Shown here piece after piece: positions 15,660-24,615 of a stretch of DNA of 44,021 nt. The stretch spans positions 1 through 44,021 of the forward strand of contig JAQUSB010000015.1 of the NCBI GenBank assembly GCA_028715345.1, written 5' to 3'. The stretch is from Candidatus Omnitrophota bacterium. GTDB taxonomy: Bacteria > Omnitrophota > Gorgyraeia > 2-01-FULL-45-10. A program made the translations under genes and the position numbers. Within the stretch, counting starts at the first letter, position 1; the number at the start of each line of letters is the position of its first letter. Below the pieces are notes generated by a model. The model did no database searches, was not told where the DNA came from, and was given only the letters and a program-made list of their open reading frames with translations.

Positions 15660-16888
15660 AAGTACTGTATTTTTACCAATTCTTCGCTACCGCGAAAGGT
15701 TCCTGGGGCAAAAGAGTATACGAGTTTGCAAGGCGCTGGGTAAAGGAAGGGGACTCTGTAATTGTCATTACAAGCGCTTTTGACAAATCCGGCCTGAAAC
15801 CGGAAGGCTTCGTATCGCGTATCGACGTCGAAGGCATAGACGTCCGCGTGATCAACATCCCCGTATCGAACAAGCAAACTTTCACGTATAGAATATTTTC
15901 TTATATGGCTTATGCCATACTGGGATCGTGGTATGCCTTGACCTTGCCGGCAGATGTGGTTATTTCCTCTTCGGGGCCTATCAGCGTCGGGATACCGGGG
16001 CTGGTTGCGCGTTATTTGAGGCGCAAGCCTTTTATATTCGAAGTAAGGGATATATGGCCGGAAGGAGCCGTAGAATTGGGCGTGATACATAACCGTGCGG
16101 TTATAGGCATGGCCCGGTTTTTCGAAAGGTGGTGTTACCGGGCATCGTCGCTGGTAATAGCACTGTCCGAAGGCATGGAGGAGTGGATACGTAAAAAAAA
16201 TCCTTCTCTGCCGCTGCGCATAGAAGTGATCACCAACGCCTCGGATAACAGCATAGCCGATAAGATCAGGGACGACCTTAAGCTTCCCGGTTGGGCGGCA
16301 GGTAAGAACATAGTCATATATGTAGGGACCATAGGGCGCGCGAACAATTGCAGCCAGATATTGGATGCGGCGGCCGTTCTTAAAAGACAGGGGCATAAAA
16401 ATATAGAAATTGCGATCATTGGCGACGGTAGAGAACGTCTATCCCTTGAGGCGCGGGCAACAGGCTTGGGCCTCGACAACGTCCATTTCCCGGGGTTGAT
16501 GCCGCAGGAATCCGTGGTAAAATGGATGTTTAAAGCGAAGTGCATGCTTTTGGTGCTTAAAAACGTACCCGTCTTGGATACTTCATCGCCGAACAAATTA
16601 TTTGATGCTTTTGCCGTAGGTCTTCCCGTGATCCAGGTTACGCAGGGGTGGATAAAGGATATGATGAAGCGCGAAAATTGCGGGATAACCGTTCCTCCCG
16701 ATGACCCAGAGGCAATGGCCGGCGCCATAACGGAAGTGATCGGTAATACAGAACTAAGGAATACGTTGAAAGAAAACTCCCGCAGGGCGGCACGCGAAAT
16801 TTTCGATCAGGGGATGCTGGCCGATAAGATGCGTTCCGCCATAATGAGTGTCGCGCGGCCTGCCGAAAACGAAAGGTCCGGCTTATGA
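15656..16888 (+). CDS. Glycosyltransferase, GT4 family (WbuB-like)
   Basis: A 410-residue GT-B transferase of the WbuB-like group. The N-terminus VLYFYQFFATAKGSWGKRVY, then PFIFEVRDIWPE (about residues 124-135), an ALSEGMEEWI segment and the donor-site region DTSSPNKLFDAFAVGLPVI are typical. It overlaps wecB by four bases (ATGA) and the next gene by four bases. Related enzymes often transfer N-acetylhexosamine-type sugars, which would fit the adjacent epimerase, but this is inference. Confidence 0.87.
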   Translation: MKVLYFYQFFATAKGSWGKRVYEFARRWVKEGDSVIVITSAFDKSGLKPEGFVSRIDVEGIDVRVINIPVSNKQTFTYRIFSYMAYAILGSWYALTLPADVVISSSGPISVGIPGLVARYLRRKPFIFEVRDIWPEGAVELGVIHNRAVIGMARFFERWCYRASSLVIALSEGMEEWIRKKNPSLPLRIEVITNASDNSIADKIRDDLKLPGWAAGKNIVIYVGTIGRANNCSQILDAAAVLKRQGHKNIEIAIIGDGRERLSLEARATGLGLDNVHFPGLMPQESVVKWMFKAKCMLLVLKNVPVLDTSSPNKLFDAFAVGLPVIQVTQGWIKDMMKRENCGITVPPDDPEAMAGAITEVIGNTELRNTLKENSRRAAREIFDQGMLADKMRSAIMSVARPAENERSGL

Positions 16889-17856
16889 AACCGCGGCTTC
16901 TGGTAATAGGCGCAGGCGATTATTCCGCTAAGGCGGTATTAAATCTTACAACAGCTTATCCCGACAAGTATGAAGTTGTCGGATTAGTTAAATGCGCTAA
17001 CGAGACCAAGGCCGTGATGCACGATAAGATACCGGTATTAGGCTCTATCGAAGATATAGACAAGATCGCCAGACAACATCATGTGGACAGGATAATGGTG
17101 GCTTCCACGAAACTGTCATACGCAGAAATATCGAAAATATTTTTTGCCTTCAGGAAACAAAGATATATTGTGTTTTCGATGCCTCCCGATATAGAGCAAA
17201 GTGTAGCGTCGCATTTCGGGTTTCCGTTCGATTTCTCGGTGGATTATGATGGCGCAATCCGATGGTACCCGCCTATAAAACGATTTTTCGATATTCTTTT
17301 TTCTTTACTCCTTCTTATTATCACGCTGCCGCTTATATTAGCCGCGGCTATGGCTATCAAAATAACGTCACCCGGCCCTATCCTTTACCGCGACAAACGC
17401 GTGGGATTAAAAGGCAGAGTCTATGTCATGTATAAATTACGCACCATGTATAAAAAATCGGCCGGATCGAATTTTGAAATAGCCGGATGGACTAGACGGA
17501 ACAGCGCAAGGATCACTCCTGTAGGCAGGATACTGAGGTTATTCAGGATAGATGAGCTGCCTCAGCTTGTGAATGTGCTCATGAATGATATGAGCCTCAT
17601 AGGTCCCAGGCCCGAAACCCGTTATTATATGAATATCCTTATCAAAGAAGTCCCGCAATTCGTAGAGCGTCTTAATGTTAAGCCCGGTATCACCGGTTGG
17701 GCGCAAGTAAACCTAGGTTACGTTGCAAGTGTAGAGGATAGCAAAAAGAAGCTATCGTATGACATCTATTATATCAGACACTTGTCGCCTTCCCTGGATA
17801 TGCTTATAGCCTTGAAGACCGTAGGGACGGTTTTACTCCAAAAAGGCGCCCGCTGA
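16885..17856 (+). CDS. Initiating sugar phosphotransferase (WcaJ/PglC-type)
   Basis: A polyprenyl-phosphate sugar-1-phosphate transferase that starts repeat-unit assembly. Residues 1-120 form a Rossmann-like domain (LLVIGAGDYSAKAV) akin to the CoA-binding-like domain of larger homologues. One membrane hairpin follows at about 135-158. The conserved catalytic region then reads PGPILYRDKRVG, YKLRTM, RIDELPQLVNVL, GPRPE and KPGITGWAQVN. It lacks the four N-terminal membrane helices of WcaJ. It is the last gene of the polysaccharide cluster and directly abuts tadA. Confidence 0.92.
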   Translation: MKPRLLVIGAGDYSAKAVLNLTTAYPDKYEVVGLVKCANETKAVMHDKIPVLGSIEDIDKIARQHHVDRIMVASTKLSYAEISKIFFAFRKQRYIVFSMPPDIEQSVASHFGFPFDFSVDYDGAIRWYPPIKRFFDILFSLLLLIITLPLILAAAMAIKITSPGPILYRDKRVGLKGRVYVMYKLRTMYKKSAGSNFEIAGWTRRNSARITPVGRILRLFRIDELPQLVNVLMNDMSLIGPRPETRYYMNILIKEVPQFVERLNVKPGITGWAQVNLGYVASVEDSKKKLSYDIYYIRHLSPSLDMLIALKTVGTVLLQKGAR

Positions 17857-18326
17857 TGTTCTCAAAAATAGACCGTGTTTACATGACCGAAGCGCTTAAA
17901 GAGGCTCAAAAAGCGTTCGACGCCGACGAGGTGCCCGTAGGCGCTGTCATAGTCCATAAGGGCAAAGTAATAGGCAGGGCGCATAACCAGATAAAGATGC
18001 TGAAAGATCCCACCGCCCATGCCGAGATGATAGCCATAACGCAAGCCGCCTCTTACCTCGAGAATGAAAGATTGCCCGGTGCGCGCGTTTATGTTACAAT
18101 TGAGCCCTGCATGATGTGCGCAGGCGCGCTCATACTGGCAAGAGTGGAGAAGCTGTATTTCGGGGCCGCCGATCCCAGGACGGGGGCGTTCGGATCTGTC
18201 GTCGACATCAATAAGAAGAAATTGAACCATAAAATAGAAGTGATGGGCGGTGTTCTCGAAGAGGAATGCGGCCTTTTGATGAAAGAGTTCTTTAAGAAAA
18301 AACGGAGAGGTCGCCTAGTGGTCTAG
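17856..18326 (+). CDS. tadA: tRNA-specific adenosine deaminase
   Basis: Deaminates A34 to inosine in the anticodon of tRNA-Arg(ACG). The zinc-binding deaminase motif is HAE (residues 54-56) with PCMMC (about 83-87), and EVPVGAVIV near the N-terminus is the usual family signature. The length (156) is normal. Its start overlaps the previous stop. Its last 23 bases are also the first 23 bases of tRNA-Ser(GCT): the C-terminal residues RGRLVV and the stop are encoded by the tRNA acceptor and D arm. This limits how either gene can vary. Confidence 0.94.
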   Translation: MFSKIDRVYMTEALKEAQKAFDADEVPVGAVIVHKGKVIGRAHNQIKMLKDPTAHAEMIAITQAASYLENERLPGARVYVTIEPCMMCAGALILARVEKLYFGAADPRTGAFGSVVDINKKKLNHKIEVMGGVLEEECGLLMKEFFKKKRRGRLVV

Positions 18327-18397
18327 GGCAGCGGTTTGCTAAACCGCCATACGCTTGAAAAGGTGTATCGAGAGTTCAAATCTCTCCCTCTCCGCCA
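18304..18397 (+). tRNA. tRNA-Ser (anticodon GCT)
   Basis: A class II tRNA. The acceptor stem GGAGAGG (18304-18310) pairs with CCTCTCC (18387-18393). The anticodon stem GCGGT/ACCGC encloses TTGCTAA, giving anticodon GCT. There is a long variable arm, T loop GTTCAAAT, discriminator G and encoded CCA. Its 5' end lies inside tadA. Confidence 0.95.
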
Positions 18398-18410
18398 CTT
18401 ATTGTTATTA

Positions 18411-18450
18411 CGCAACCCGAGGTTATATGTCGGGTTGCGTTTTTGTTTTA
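18411..18450 (+). terminator. Intrinsic terminator after tRNA-Ser
   Basis: Perfect 10-base arms CGCAACCCGA (18411-18420) and TCGGGTTGCG (18430-18439) around a 9-base loop, followed by a T-rich run. It closes the polysaccharide/tadA/tRNA-Ser transcript. Confidence 0.9.
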
Positions 18451-18507
18451 TCAGTCTTACCCGCCACCATATAAAAGTTAGGCAGAAAAAAGTCAGTTAG
18501 CTTTCCA

Positions 18508-18535
18508 TTGACCTAACGAAGCTATATGATATAAT
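18508..18535 (+). promoter_or_regulatory. Promoter for the 1276-residue secreted protein, probably leaderless
   Basis: TTGACC (18508-18513) and a perfect TATAAT (18530-18535) are 16 bases apart. The ATG at 18545 begins ten bases after the -10 box, so the predicted transcript would have almost no 5' leader. No Shine-Dalgarno sequence is present. Confidence 0.65.
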
Positions 18536-18544
18536 CTTATCACT

Positions 18545-21500
18545 ATGTTTATTCCCCAAAATAGGTATAAGAGCATAATCAGGGTTATATCATTGCTCTT
18601 AGTGTGCCTATTTTTCACTAACTCCACAGCTTTAGCCGGTCCGGACACGCTTGCCCCCGAGGTTGGTAACCCCCGTACATACTTCGAGATATATAAAATG
18701 ATGGAAGAGCGCAACCAACTGCACGACCCCATCGATGCCTTCATAAAAGATCGTGCCTCAAAAGCAAAAAGTCTATCCGTTGTTCCCAATCTGGAGGAAG
18801 AATTCATGCAGGCCATCGATGCCTCAGGGGCAAGGGATATGCTCTCCAGACTCAAGGCCCGCCTTATGGAAGAAGGAGGCAAAATACAGTTAATACCTCT
18901 CGACGAGAACGAAGCTCCTCCTCAGCTTGATAATAAAGATGTGTGGGGGCATGCCGGCACATATATCACGGTATTTGCAAGAGAGGATGAAGCCGGGACG
19001 AAGGAAGGACGCAGGGCAATAATAGCCCGGCTCTTCCATGAAATACGCGCAAGATCCACAAAAGCAAAAGAGCTCTTCGAAAAAGAATACAAAAGACAAA
19101 AATTCGAAACTTCCAAAGACGTAGGTGACTTCGTAAGATCGCTCCGCGCCAAATTCGAGAATAGGAATACCGACATAGAGGATGAAATAAAATTGCACGG
19201 CCGGATCATGAAAAAAGCACTGCGCGAGGAATTCGCGGGCCTTACCTTCGCCGCGCATATTCAGACGATGAACAGGGATCACACGGCTACGAACGATTCA
19301 GAATCCAATGCTCCTTTTGATCAGACGGCCGCCGCGCAGGACCTTTCCCGCAGGATCGATCCCGCCGTTTTGACCGCCGAAGAGCTGGAGACAGAGAAAG
19401 CCGCTCTCGTCGCCAGATTCCTTACGACGCATCCCGAGGAGATAGAGCGGGCCCTAAATAGCATCTCCGGACATCTAAGAAAATTAGCTGAAGAAAATGA
19501 GGAAGTTCCTTCCGACGAAAAGTGCAGGGAGCTCTTGGCCATGCGGGATCAACTGCGCGATATAGCAGGCAGGACGGTAGAGGTGTTCCGGAAGCTGGGG
19601 GAAGCGCAGGAAGAGGGCCAGAAAATAGCAATAGTCCGCAATGAGTGGCGGAAGATCCCGGATGAATTAGGGAATGTCCATAGCCGCATCATGCAATATG
19701 CCGCGAGGGAAGGCAGAACGGATACCCCGAATGAAGAAGCCAATAATTTTACGGCAATGAGCGGACTGCGTTATTTGCGGCTATTGGATGCAGGGAACGG
19801 GAAGACCGATATAAATCATTATTTACATAGTTTGCAGTTCGCAGAGGAAGGTAATGCTTCGCCTTTCTTGGTATATAACGAAAAACGGCCGCAATTATTG
19901 AACGGAGGCCGCCGCGAGCTATTTTTTGCCTGCGCCAGGATAGTAAATTGTCTGGGCGTATCCTATGACAGGGCGATAACCGAAGCGCGTAGAGAATTTA
20001 TCGATAGAGACCGTTTCGATCTGCTTCTTGCCGCCGATGATAAAGGGTATTTTGACAGCCCCGAATGGGCACTCTTCAGGCAGTTATATTTCGGGCATAA
20101 TAAGATAAGTATGGGATATGATATGTTTTCCGAAGGGCATACCCGCATAGATTTTACCATCGAAGCGCCTTCTATGGTCTCGAAATATATTTTACGGGAC
20201 GCGGAAGAGATCAGAAGAGGATTGAGCCTCGCGCAGGCGGCGCTTGCGCGGATAGGGGCTAACCTCACCATTCATTTCGACGAGGAATCGAATGTATTGC
20301 ATGCGGCCATAGAATTTCCCAAAAACTGCATAGAAGAATCCGTAAAAGACGTTTCCGACGACGTTTACTATCGCATGACACACCCGGAAGAATTCCGTAC
20401 GGAGGAAGAAGAACAGGCGATCGAAGAATTACCGTTCGTCATGACGGAGGACTGGAGAGATTCGAGTGACGAAGATGAGCCGGCCGAAGAGGGAATGGAT
20501 TATAACGATATCCCGGGCGAGGTGATTTTGGAACGGACGGTAGCTGTGGAAGGCGGGGTCAAAAAATATAATTTTAAGTTTAGCGCAGGAGTAATGGAGA
20601 CTAAAGAGAGCAGGGAGATACTCGCAACGATCTTATACGGAGTAGATCGATTTATAAGCAGTCATCCCGCCTATGATACGGCGGAATTAGCGCTGGACAA
20701 TGAAAATTTTGAGCCCGACAATATAACGTCGGGTTTAGTCGAAGGCAAATACAAGCTCTATTTGACCGGCCGCGAAATCACCTATCGTGTCGAGGGATTA
20801 AGCCTGCCTGCATTGGAAAATAATTTCACATGGGAAAACGACGGTGAAGACGAGGTAAGCCCGCACAAATTCTGGCATACTGTAACAGACGGGCCCGAGG
20901 AATTTTTTACCGCGCCTACCACAATAATAGTTTATCCAAACGACTTTTTAGCCGCCGGAGTACAGGGGCAGGCTGTCCGGGAGCATATAGATAAATTTCT
21001 CGCCATGAGGAAGGATAATATATATGTCTATAACCTGGATCTGACAAACCCGGCCATTAGAGAAGGCGGTGAGAATCCGCATATTACGCGCATTTTGCTT
21101 TGTCTAGACAAGCTGATATCCGATGAATGCAGGCCTAACGGTAAGCCCATATGCATTTCGGTTATGTCAATGATCGATCTTCATGGTTTCTATGAGGAAG
21201 GAAGGAGTGAAATTTGCCGTGCGGTTATTGCCGATGCGCCCGTAGGTTATCTTCCGCGAGGTATGAAATTAACGTGGGGTAAAGAGTTCGTTTACATTGC
21301 CGGCAAAGATAGATTCATACCGGCTAAAGATAAGGCATTCAACCTGCCTACCGCCGATGCTTTAACCGTCGCCGATACGGTCACGGCGCTTGACGCCGCC
21401 GAAAGGAACATCATCAATCTATTGGCGATAATCCGGAGCGGCCGGCTACAGGACGCTTTAAGAGATCCCGGTATGCCCGAAAATAATACGGATTTACTCG

Positions 21501-22375
21501 ATGCTATCCTGCAGCGCCTGGAAAACGACCTCGATCAATATTGCGAAAGCAGTGAGTGGGACATACGGCGTTTGGAAGAAAACGTATCGCCGCTGTATAA
21601 CGACAGCGTATTTCTCATGATAGAGCTCGAAGCGGACTTGAAAGGATCCTCCGCTTATCCGGCATTCGTCGAATTCTATTCGGCTTTTCTGGAGATGAGG
21701 GGCGCGGTTATGGCCGCCGCCATGGAGGCGGGTCCTACCGTAGCGGAAGACGAACAAAGGCCTAGTGTGCGTCAGCTGGTCGGGGAAGCCTGGGAAATTG
21801 TCAGGGGGCTATTTGCCGCCGTGACAGCGCCTGTCGATAGCGCGCTTATTGCCCGGGTGGTAAATGAGCACAAAAACGCAGTCGTGATGATCGATAATAT
21901 GATCAAAGATCAAAAGATAGGCTTTATATTTTCGCATATTGCGACATTTGGAGACCCGAAAGACGGCCCTGCGGCAGAAGGCTTAGGTGTGGTCTTACCG
22001 GTATTCGCGAATAACGGCGTAAAGGTGGCTATACTATTGGATAAGAACGACGCGGACCTGGACGCGAAGAAAGCGATCATCGGGCAATTGAACGAAAAGA
22101 TAGAGAAGCCGGGAAATAAGATAAGTTACGGAACGAACATCGGAGAGATCGAGAGCAGGTTCAAACCGTCGGTAAGAGGAGAGAAGCCGGCGAGATTTTA
22201 CTATTTAAAAACCGCAGGCGAAGATGATCTGAAAGCTAATAACGTCATAGACTCTATCAGTATCATAGTCCACAAAATACTGGGTATACTCGGCAGACTG
22301 TCCGGCATCGTGCCCGAAGGCAAAGAACCGGATAAGCTTTACGAGGCCGCGCGTAAGTTCGCCCAGGCCGCGTAA
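18545..22375 (+). CDS. Very large secreted protein with DTLAP motif, function unknown
   Basis: A 1276-residue exported protein. Residues 1-32 are a signal peptide (cleavage near ALA), followed by GPDTLAPEVG, a motif I associate with the very large secreted proteins of Omnitrophota. The next ~230 residues are helical and charged and include RLFHEIRARST (about 160-170), which looks like a zinc-protease HExxH helix but has Arg in place of the second His. A strongly acidic stretch rich in Glu and Asp lies near 620-660. Mixed alpha/beta sequence and a helical C-terminus (IIVHKILGILGRLSG) follow. I see no anchor, repeat array or known catalytic domain. It is preceded by its own promoter. Confidence 0.75.
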   Translation: MFIPQNRYKSIIRVISLLLVCLFFTNSTALAGPDTLAPEVGNPRTYFEIYKMMEERNQLHDPIDAFIKDRASKAKSLSVVPNLEEEFMQAIDASGARDMLSRLKARLMEEGGKIQLIPLDENEAPPQLDNKDVWGHAGTYITVFAREDEAGTKEGRRAIIARLFHEIRARSTKAKELFEKEYKRQKFETSKDVGDFVRSLRAKFENRNTDIEDEIKLHGRIMKKALREEFAGLTFAAHIQTMNRDHTATNDSESNAPFDQTAAAQDLSRRIDPAVLTAEELETEKAALVARFLTTHPEEIERALNSISGHLRKLAEENEEVPSDEKCRELLAMRDQLRDIAGRTVEVFRKLGEAQEEGQKIAIVRNEWRKIPDELGNVHSRIMQYAAREGRTDTPNEEANNFTAMSGLRYLRLLDAGNGKTDINHYLHSLQFAEEGNASPFLVYNEKRPQLLNGGRRELFFACARIVNCLGVSYDRAITEARREFIDRDRFDLLLAADDKGYFDSPEWALFRQLYFGHNKISMGYDMFSEGHTRIDFTIEAPSMVSKYILRDAEEIRRGLSLAQAALARIGANLTIHFDEESNVLHAAIEFPKNCIEESVKDVSDDVYYRMTHPEEFRTEEEEQAIEELPFVMTEDWRDSSDEDEPAEEGMDYNDIPGEVILERTVAVEGGVKKYNFKFSAGVMETKESREILATILYGVDRFISSHPAYDTAELALDNENFEPDNITSGLVEGKYKLYLTGREITYRVEGLSLPALENNFTWENDGEDEVSPHKFWHTVTDGPEEFFTAPTTIIVYPNDFLAAGVQGQAVREHIDKFLAMRKDNIYVYNLDLTNPAIREGGENPHITRILLCLDKLISDECRPNGKPICISVMSMIDLHGFYEEGRSEICRAVIADAPVGYLPRGMKLTWGKEFVYIAGKDRFIPAKDKAFNLPTADALTVADTVTALDAAERNIINLLAIIRSGRLQDALRDPGMPENNTDLLDAILQRLENDLDQYCESSEWDIRRLEENVSPLYNDSVFLMIELEADLKGSSAYPAFVEFYSAFLEMRGAVMAAAMEAGPTVAEDEQRPSVRQLVGEAWEIVRGLFAAVTAPVDSALIARVVNEHKNAVVMIDNMIKDQKIGFIFSHIATFGDPKDGPAAEGLGVVLPVFANNGVKVAILLDKNDADLDAKKAIIGQLNEKIEKPGNKISYGTNIGEIESRFKPSVRGEKPARFYYLKTAGEDDLKANNVIDSISIIVHKILGILGRLSGIVPEGKEPDKLYEAARKFAQAA

Positions 22376-22382
22376 TACCTCC

Positions 22383-22411
22383 TTTACATATCTATAACTT
22401 CGCGATATAAT
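22383..22411 (+). promoter_or_regulatory. Promoter for the phosphoesterase gene, probably leaderless
   Basis: TTTACA (22383-22388) and TATAAT (22406-22411) are 17 bases apart. The ATG at 22422 begins ten bases beyond the -10 with no Shine-Dalgarno sequence, the same arrangement as at 18545. Confidence 0.6.
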
Positions 22412-22421
22412 TAGGCCATAT

Positions 22422-23351
22422 ATGAAAAAGATATTAAGGATAATAGCTATAATAATACTGGCGGCGTCGATATATTCGCTCGTGCCCGTATTGTGGCTCT
22501 ATGTCAGTAAAGACCCGGCCCCTTACACGAATAAGCAGGCCGTCGAGAAGCTTAAAGACAATAAAGGCGATTATTTCGAATTTATCGTATTCGGCGACAA
22601 CCATTCCGGCCTCATCTTCGATGACAGCGCTACGCTCAAAATAGTCCGCAGTATTAACCGCGAAGACAGGTTCAGAAAGATCCCGATAGACCTTGCCATT
22701 ATCGCGGGCGACGTTTCGTTCAGGGGTTCGCGGTGGGATTACAGGACTTACAATAAGATAAAATCCATGATAAAGATGCCGGTCATAAGCGCCATGGGCA
22801 ACCACGACGACGATAAGGACGACGGCACTCTATTCAAAAAATACGCCGGCGAAAAAGAATTTGCCTTCGCGAACAGGAATTGCTATTTTATCGTGATCGA
22901 TAATATATCCGGCAACATGACAGAAGAGCAGTTCGCGAAACTCGAGGAGGAATTGACGGTATCATCTTTCTATACGCACCGTTTCATAATCATGCACAAA
23001 TCGCCGCTATCCCCGTATTTCCAGTCGTGGTACCGTCCGGAGCTGAATCCATGGTCGTATCGTTTCATGAAATTATGCGAGAAATATAAAGTCGATATAG
23101 TATTTGCGGGCCACGAGCATATGTTCATGGAAAAGAAACTGGGCGGGGTCCGGTATATCGTGACCGGAGGCGGCGGCATACTGCAGAATATCCCCGACTC
23201 GGACGGCGGATTTTTACATTATACGGCCGTCAGGGTATACGGCGACTATATAGATTACGAAGTGAGAAAGATCTTCCCGCCCGTATGGGAATACTTCACA
23301 TTTTATATGTGGAAAGACGCCCTCTATTTCTTTAAGAACGCCCTTTCATAG
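22422..23351 (+). CDS. Membrane-anchored metallophosphoesterase
   Basis: A calcineurin-like phosphoesterase of 309 residues with one N-terminal membrane helix (about residues 5-27), so the catalytic domain is probably periplasmic. The metal-binding motifs appear in order: FGDNHSG (about 57-63), IAGDVSFRG (about 96-104), MGNHDD (about 126-131), HKSPLSP and AGHEHMF. The substrate is unknown; relatives act on phosphodiesters such as UDP-diacylglucosamine or nucleotides. The lptF/G-like gene starts ten bases after its stop. Confidence 0.85.
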   Translation: MKKILRIIAIIILAASIYSLVPVLWLYVSKDPAPYTNKQAVEKLKDNKGDYFEFIVFGDNHSGLIFDDSATLKIVRSINREDRFRKIPIDLAIIAGDVSFRGSRWDYRTYNKIKSMIKMPVISAMGNHDDDKDDGTLFKKYAGEKEFAFANRNCYFIVIDNISGNMTEEQFAKLEEELTVSSFYTHRFIIMHKSPLSPYFQSWYRPELNPWSYRFMKLCEKYKVDIVFAGHEHMFMEKKLGGVRYIVTGGGGILQNIPDSDGGFLHYTAVRVYGDYIDYEVRKIFPPVWEYFTFYMWKDALYFFKNALS

Positions 23352-23360
23352 AGAATTCTT

Positions 23361-24455
23361 ATGAGGATACTGAGAGATTACATACTGAAAGAATTCTTCC
23401 ACTCCTTCTTCCTGTCGCTCGTAGTGTTCACATTCGTCCTTTTGGTGGGCAATATAATACAGCTGGCAGACCTTGTGATAAACAAGGGCGTCGACATACT
23501 TTCGGTATTGAAGCTTTTTCTCTTCCTGATCCCGTGGCTTCTCTCGTTCACCCTGCCGATAGCCGCGCTCACATCCGTCATTCTCACCTTCGGGAGATTT
23601 TCGAGCGACGGGGAATTGACCGCGATAAAGGCGAGCGGCATAGGGCTGGCACGCGTGGCATCGCCATTGCTTATACTCGGCATAATTTTCAGTTTCGTAG
23701 CGTTCTTCATGAACGACCAGGTCTCGCCAAACGCCTCGTTCGCGTCGAGAAAAGTCATAAAAGAGATCGGTATGAAAAATCCTGCCGCGATGCTGGAAGA
23801 GGGCACGTTCATAAGAGGTTTCGGCAACTATGTCATATTCATATACGAGATAAAAGGGAATAAATTCCGCAATATCAGGATATACCAGCCTCAGGAAGGT
23901 AAGACGACGCGCACGATAGTCGCGGAATCCGGCGAGATCAATGTCAAGCCGGGGACGCACATCGTGGAACTGAAGCTCTTTAACGGTACGAGTGAAGAGC
24001 CTTCCCCGACGGAGCCGGACAATTTTTACAAATTGAATTTCAAGACATATAATATGACGGTCGACGTCTCGAAGATGATGAAGAACGACAAGATCGACAA
24101 AAAGATAAGGGAAATGACCGTGAACGAACTGACCGCCGAAATAAAGAGATCGGCCAAAGAGAATATAGACACTACGCCGCTTTACGTCGAGATATACAAG
24201 AAGGTGAACATGTCGGTGGGGTCGATAGTCCTGATACTTATGGGGATACCGCTCGGCATAAAGGCGCAGAGGAGCGAGAAGTCGATAGGCTTCGGGATAA
24301 GCCTGTTCCTATTTGCGGTTTACTGGGGCGCGTTCCTGGGCGGCATAGCGATGTCCCTGAGGGGAGTGGTGACGCCGCTATTGGGCGTATCGCTGCCAAA
24401 CATAATATTTTTCATATTCGGCTTAATATTATTCATTCATACGGCAAGAAGATAA
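23361..24455 (+). CDS. LptF/LptG-family permease (YjgP/YjgQ)
   Basis: A 364-residue inner-membrane component of the lipopolysaccharide export ABC transporter. The N-terminus MRILRDYILKEFFHSFFLSL is typical, with three membrane helices before a periplasmic beta-jellyroll region (about residues 125-255) and three after it, the last ending in IFFIFGLILFIHTARR. The conserved ANDQ-like MNDQVSP motif (about 117-123) is present. LptF and LptG are hard to distinguish by eye, so no symbol is given. Its partner would have to lie elsewhere. Confidence 0.88.
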   Translation: MRILRDYILKEFFHSFFLSLVVFTFVLLVGNIIQLADLVINKGVDILSVLKLFLFLIPWLLSFTLPIAALTSVILTFGRFSSDGELTAIKASGIGLARVASPLLILGIIFSFVAFFMNDQVSPNASFASRKVIKEIGMKNPAAMLEEGTFIRGFGNYVIFIYEIKGNKFRNIRIYQPQEGKTTRTIVAESGEINVKPGTHIVELKLFNGTSEEPSPTEPDNFYKLNFKTYNMTVDVSKMMKNDKIDKKIREMTVNELTAEIKRSAKENIDTTPLYVEIYKKVNMSVGSIVLILMGIPLGIKAQRSEKSIGFGISLFLFAVYWGAFLGGIAMSLRGVVTPLLGVSLPNIIFFIFGLILFIHTARR

Positions 24456-24474
24456 TTATAGAAAGGAGATAACC

Positions 24475-24615
24475 ATGGGATTACGGACACAACGGCAGAT
24501 GAAACGAAAACAAGCCATTAAGCGCAAAGCCAGGCGAGATCGTCTTACGGCAAAGGGCGAAAAGCTTACGGAATATTTTTACGGAAAATACTACCTTAAA
24601 TTAGGCTCCAAATAA
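24475..24615 (+). CDS. Small basic protein (46 residues)
   Basis: A short gene with an excellent ribosome-binding site (GAAAGGAGAT, six bases before ATG) and a stop that overlaps the trxB start (TAATG). The product begins MGLRTQRQMKRKQAIKRKAR and ends YFYGKYYLKLGSK. It has about 17 Lys/Arg and few acidic residues, in the style of ribosome-associated or nucleic-acid-binding small proteins known from Planctomycetes, Verrucomicrobia, Chlamydiae and relatives. I cannot assign it to a named family with certainty. The strong translation signals and exact packing between neighbours make it a credible gene despite its size. Confidence 0.78.
   Translation: MGLRTQRQMKRKQAIKRKARRDRLTAKGEKLTEYFYGKYYLKLGSK

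Noticed and set aside
15437..16396. Long minus-strand open frame (319 codons) opposite wecB and a glycosyltransferase
   Set aside because: It is fully opposite two genes with strong family motifs. Its translation is low-complexity in Tyr, Arg and His as expected from an antisense frame.
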